NCBI GenBank assembly: GCA_907165275.2
Contig: OU015664.1
Span: 11,866,001 to 11,930,000, forward strand
Length of the DNA stretch: 64,000 nucleotides
DNA from: Zygaena filipendulae
Taxonomy: Eukaryota; Arthropoda; Insecta; Lepidoptera; Zygaenidae
Direction: 5' to 3'
A program made the position numbers and the translations under genes. The notes beneath the pieces are model-generated. The model did no database searches. It was not told the origin of the DNA and was given only the letters and a program-made list of their open reading frames with translations. Every line of letters starts with the position of its first letter. The first letter of the stretch is position 1. This document shows, in pieces, positions 63,746 to 64,000 of this stretch.

Positions 63746-63774
<29 letters not shown>
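63377..63774 (+). promoter_or_regulatory. SART 3' UTR and poly(A), copy C
   Basis: Same hairpins as copy A (terminal hairpin at 63683-63712). The A-run spans 63747-63774. Confidence 0.65.
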
Positions 63775-63776
<2 letters not shown>

Positions 63777-63783
63777 TTAGGTT
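63775..63783 (+). repeat. TTAGG repeat remnant between copies C and D
   Basis: GGTTAGGTT only. Confidence 0.97.
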
Positions 63784-64000
63784 CCCCCCCGAATTCCCCC
63801 TCAATCGGGTCCGCGCCTTGTCGTGGCGAGGGGGCTTAGTAGCGGCTGGATGCATTTTTCCCAGCTGTGAAGCTAAGCGGACCCGCTAGCATATCGTAAT
63901 CCCGCTCTGAGTGTCGTGGTCATGTCTCGCGGCTCGGAGTGGGACCGAGGGTCCACCGTAAAAAGTGGACCGCGAGGAAGAAAACCTCTATAAAAAATTA
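63784..64000 (+). mobile_element. SART-like copy D, 5' end (cut by the window)
   Basis: Opens with CCCCCCCGAATT (63784-63795), then a complete ribozyme fold, then the leader hairpins and TATAAAAAATTA at the window edge. A few substitutions from A and C (for example CATTTTTC, CTCGGAGTGGG, GGTCCACC) show it is a separate, slightly older copy. The hairpin GGTCCAC/GTGGACC is a better match here than in A. Confidence 0.9.
63796..63885 (+). ncRNA. HDV-like self-cleaving ribozyme, SART copy D
   Basis: Same fold as copy A. The changes fall in J1/2 (AAT for ACT), the P4 loop, and one P4 pair that becomes G-U (CCAGCTG). All helices stay paired. Confidence 0.83.

Larger units (their letters stand above)
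57140..63774 (+). mobile_element. SART-like telomeric retrotransposon, full-length copy C
   Basis: Displaced 10,578 bp from copy A, with identical predicted ORF1 and ORF2 proteins and no nucleotide difference noticed by eye within the body. It differs at the ends: four extra C at the 5' junction (57140-57143) and a 28-nt poly(A) instead of about 19. This points to very recent insertion from one source, or to a tandem duplication. Confidence 0.92.

Overview
The window is subtelomeric DNA from an insect, almost certainly a moth or butterfly. The telomere repeat is TTAGG. SART- and TRAS-type telomere-targeted retrotransposons sit in it, Lep1-like Helitron fragments are scattered through the left half, and two animal genes with short GT-AG introns are present. 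The TTAGG strand reads left to right, so the chromosome end should lie to the right.

1-15 kb (gene-bearing). The pol 3' part of a BEL/Pao LTR retrotransposon enters from the left. On the minus strand follow the first three coding exons of a KCNH potassium channel (eag; the rest lies left of the window) and a complete-looking seven-exon gene for KANSL3/NSL3 of the NSL histone acetyltransferase complex, with a 26-nt microexon and one GC-AG intron. Exons are extremely GC-rich; introns and spacers are AT-rich and carry LINE, MITE and Helitron debris.

15-34 kb (repeat graveyard). A Tc1-like transposon with perfect terminal repeats, a tRNA-derived SINE, two copies of a promoter-like repeat, several decayed LINEs and foldback elements. 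At 27.7-28.4 kb lies a small decayed relic of the same order of elements found at 34.5-39 kb: AAC-rich repeat, 15-bp telomere-like unit, SART tail, TRAS tail.

34.5-64 kb (telomeric block). A 2.74-kb perfect (AAC)n array, 31 copies of a 15-bp variant telomeric repeat, a few TTAGG units, an internally deleted SART (855 bp), and, tail-to-tail with it, a full-length TRAS-like element on the minus strand (about 8 kb, intact ORF1 and ORF2). Then comes a head-to-tail tandem of SART elements on the plus strand separated by only 9-14 nt of TTAGG repeat: full-length copy A, an ORF1-only copy B, full-length copy C (both proteins identical to those of A), and the 5' end of copy D.

Main discovery. The 5' ends of SART copies A, C, D and of the 855-bp derivative fold as HDV-like self-cleaving ribozymes (P1, P2, P3, P4 and an invariant TGAAGCTAAG joining segment). 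P1, P2 and P4 show compensatory changes between two diverged lineages. The 3' UTRs and the leader just upstream of ORF1 also carry covarying hairpins. Copy B is a gag-only telomeric element with an intact long ORF1, in layout reminiscent of Drosophila HeT-A. All folds were made by eye; no search or folding program was available.
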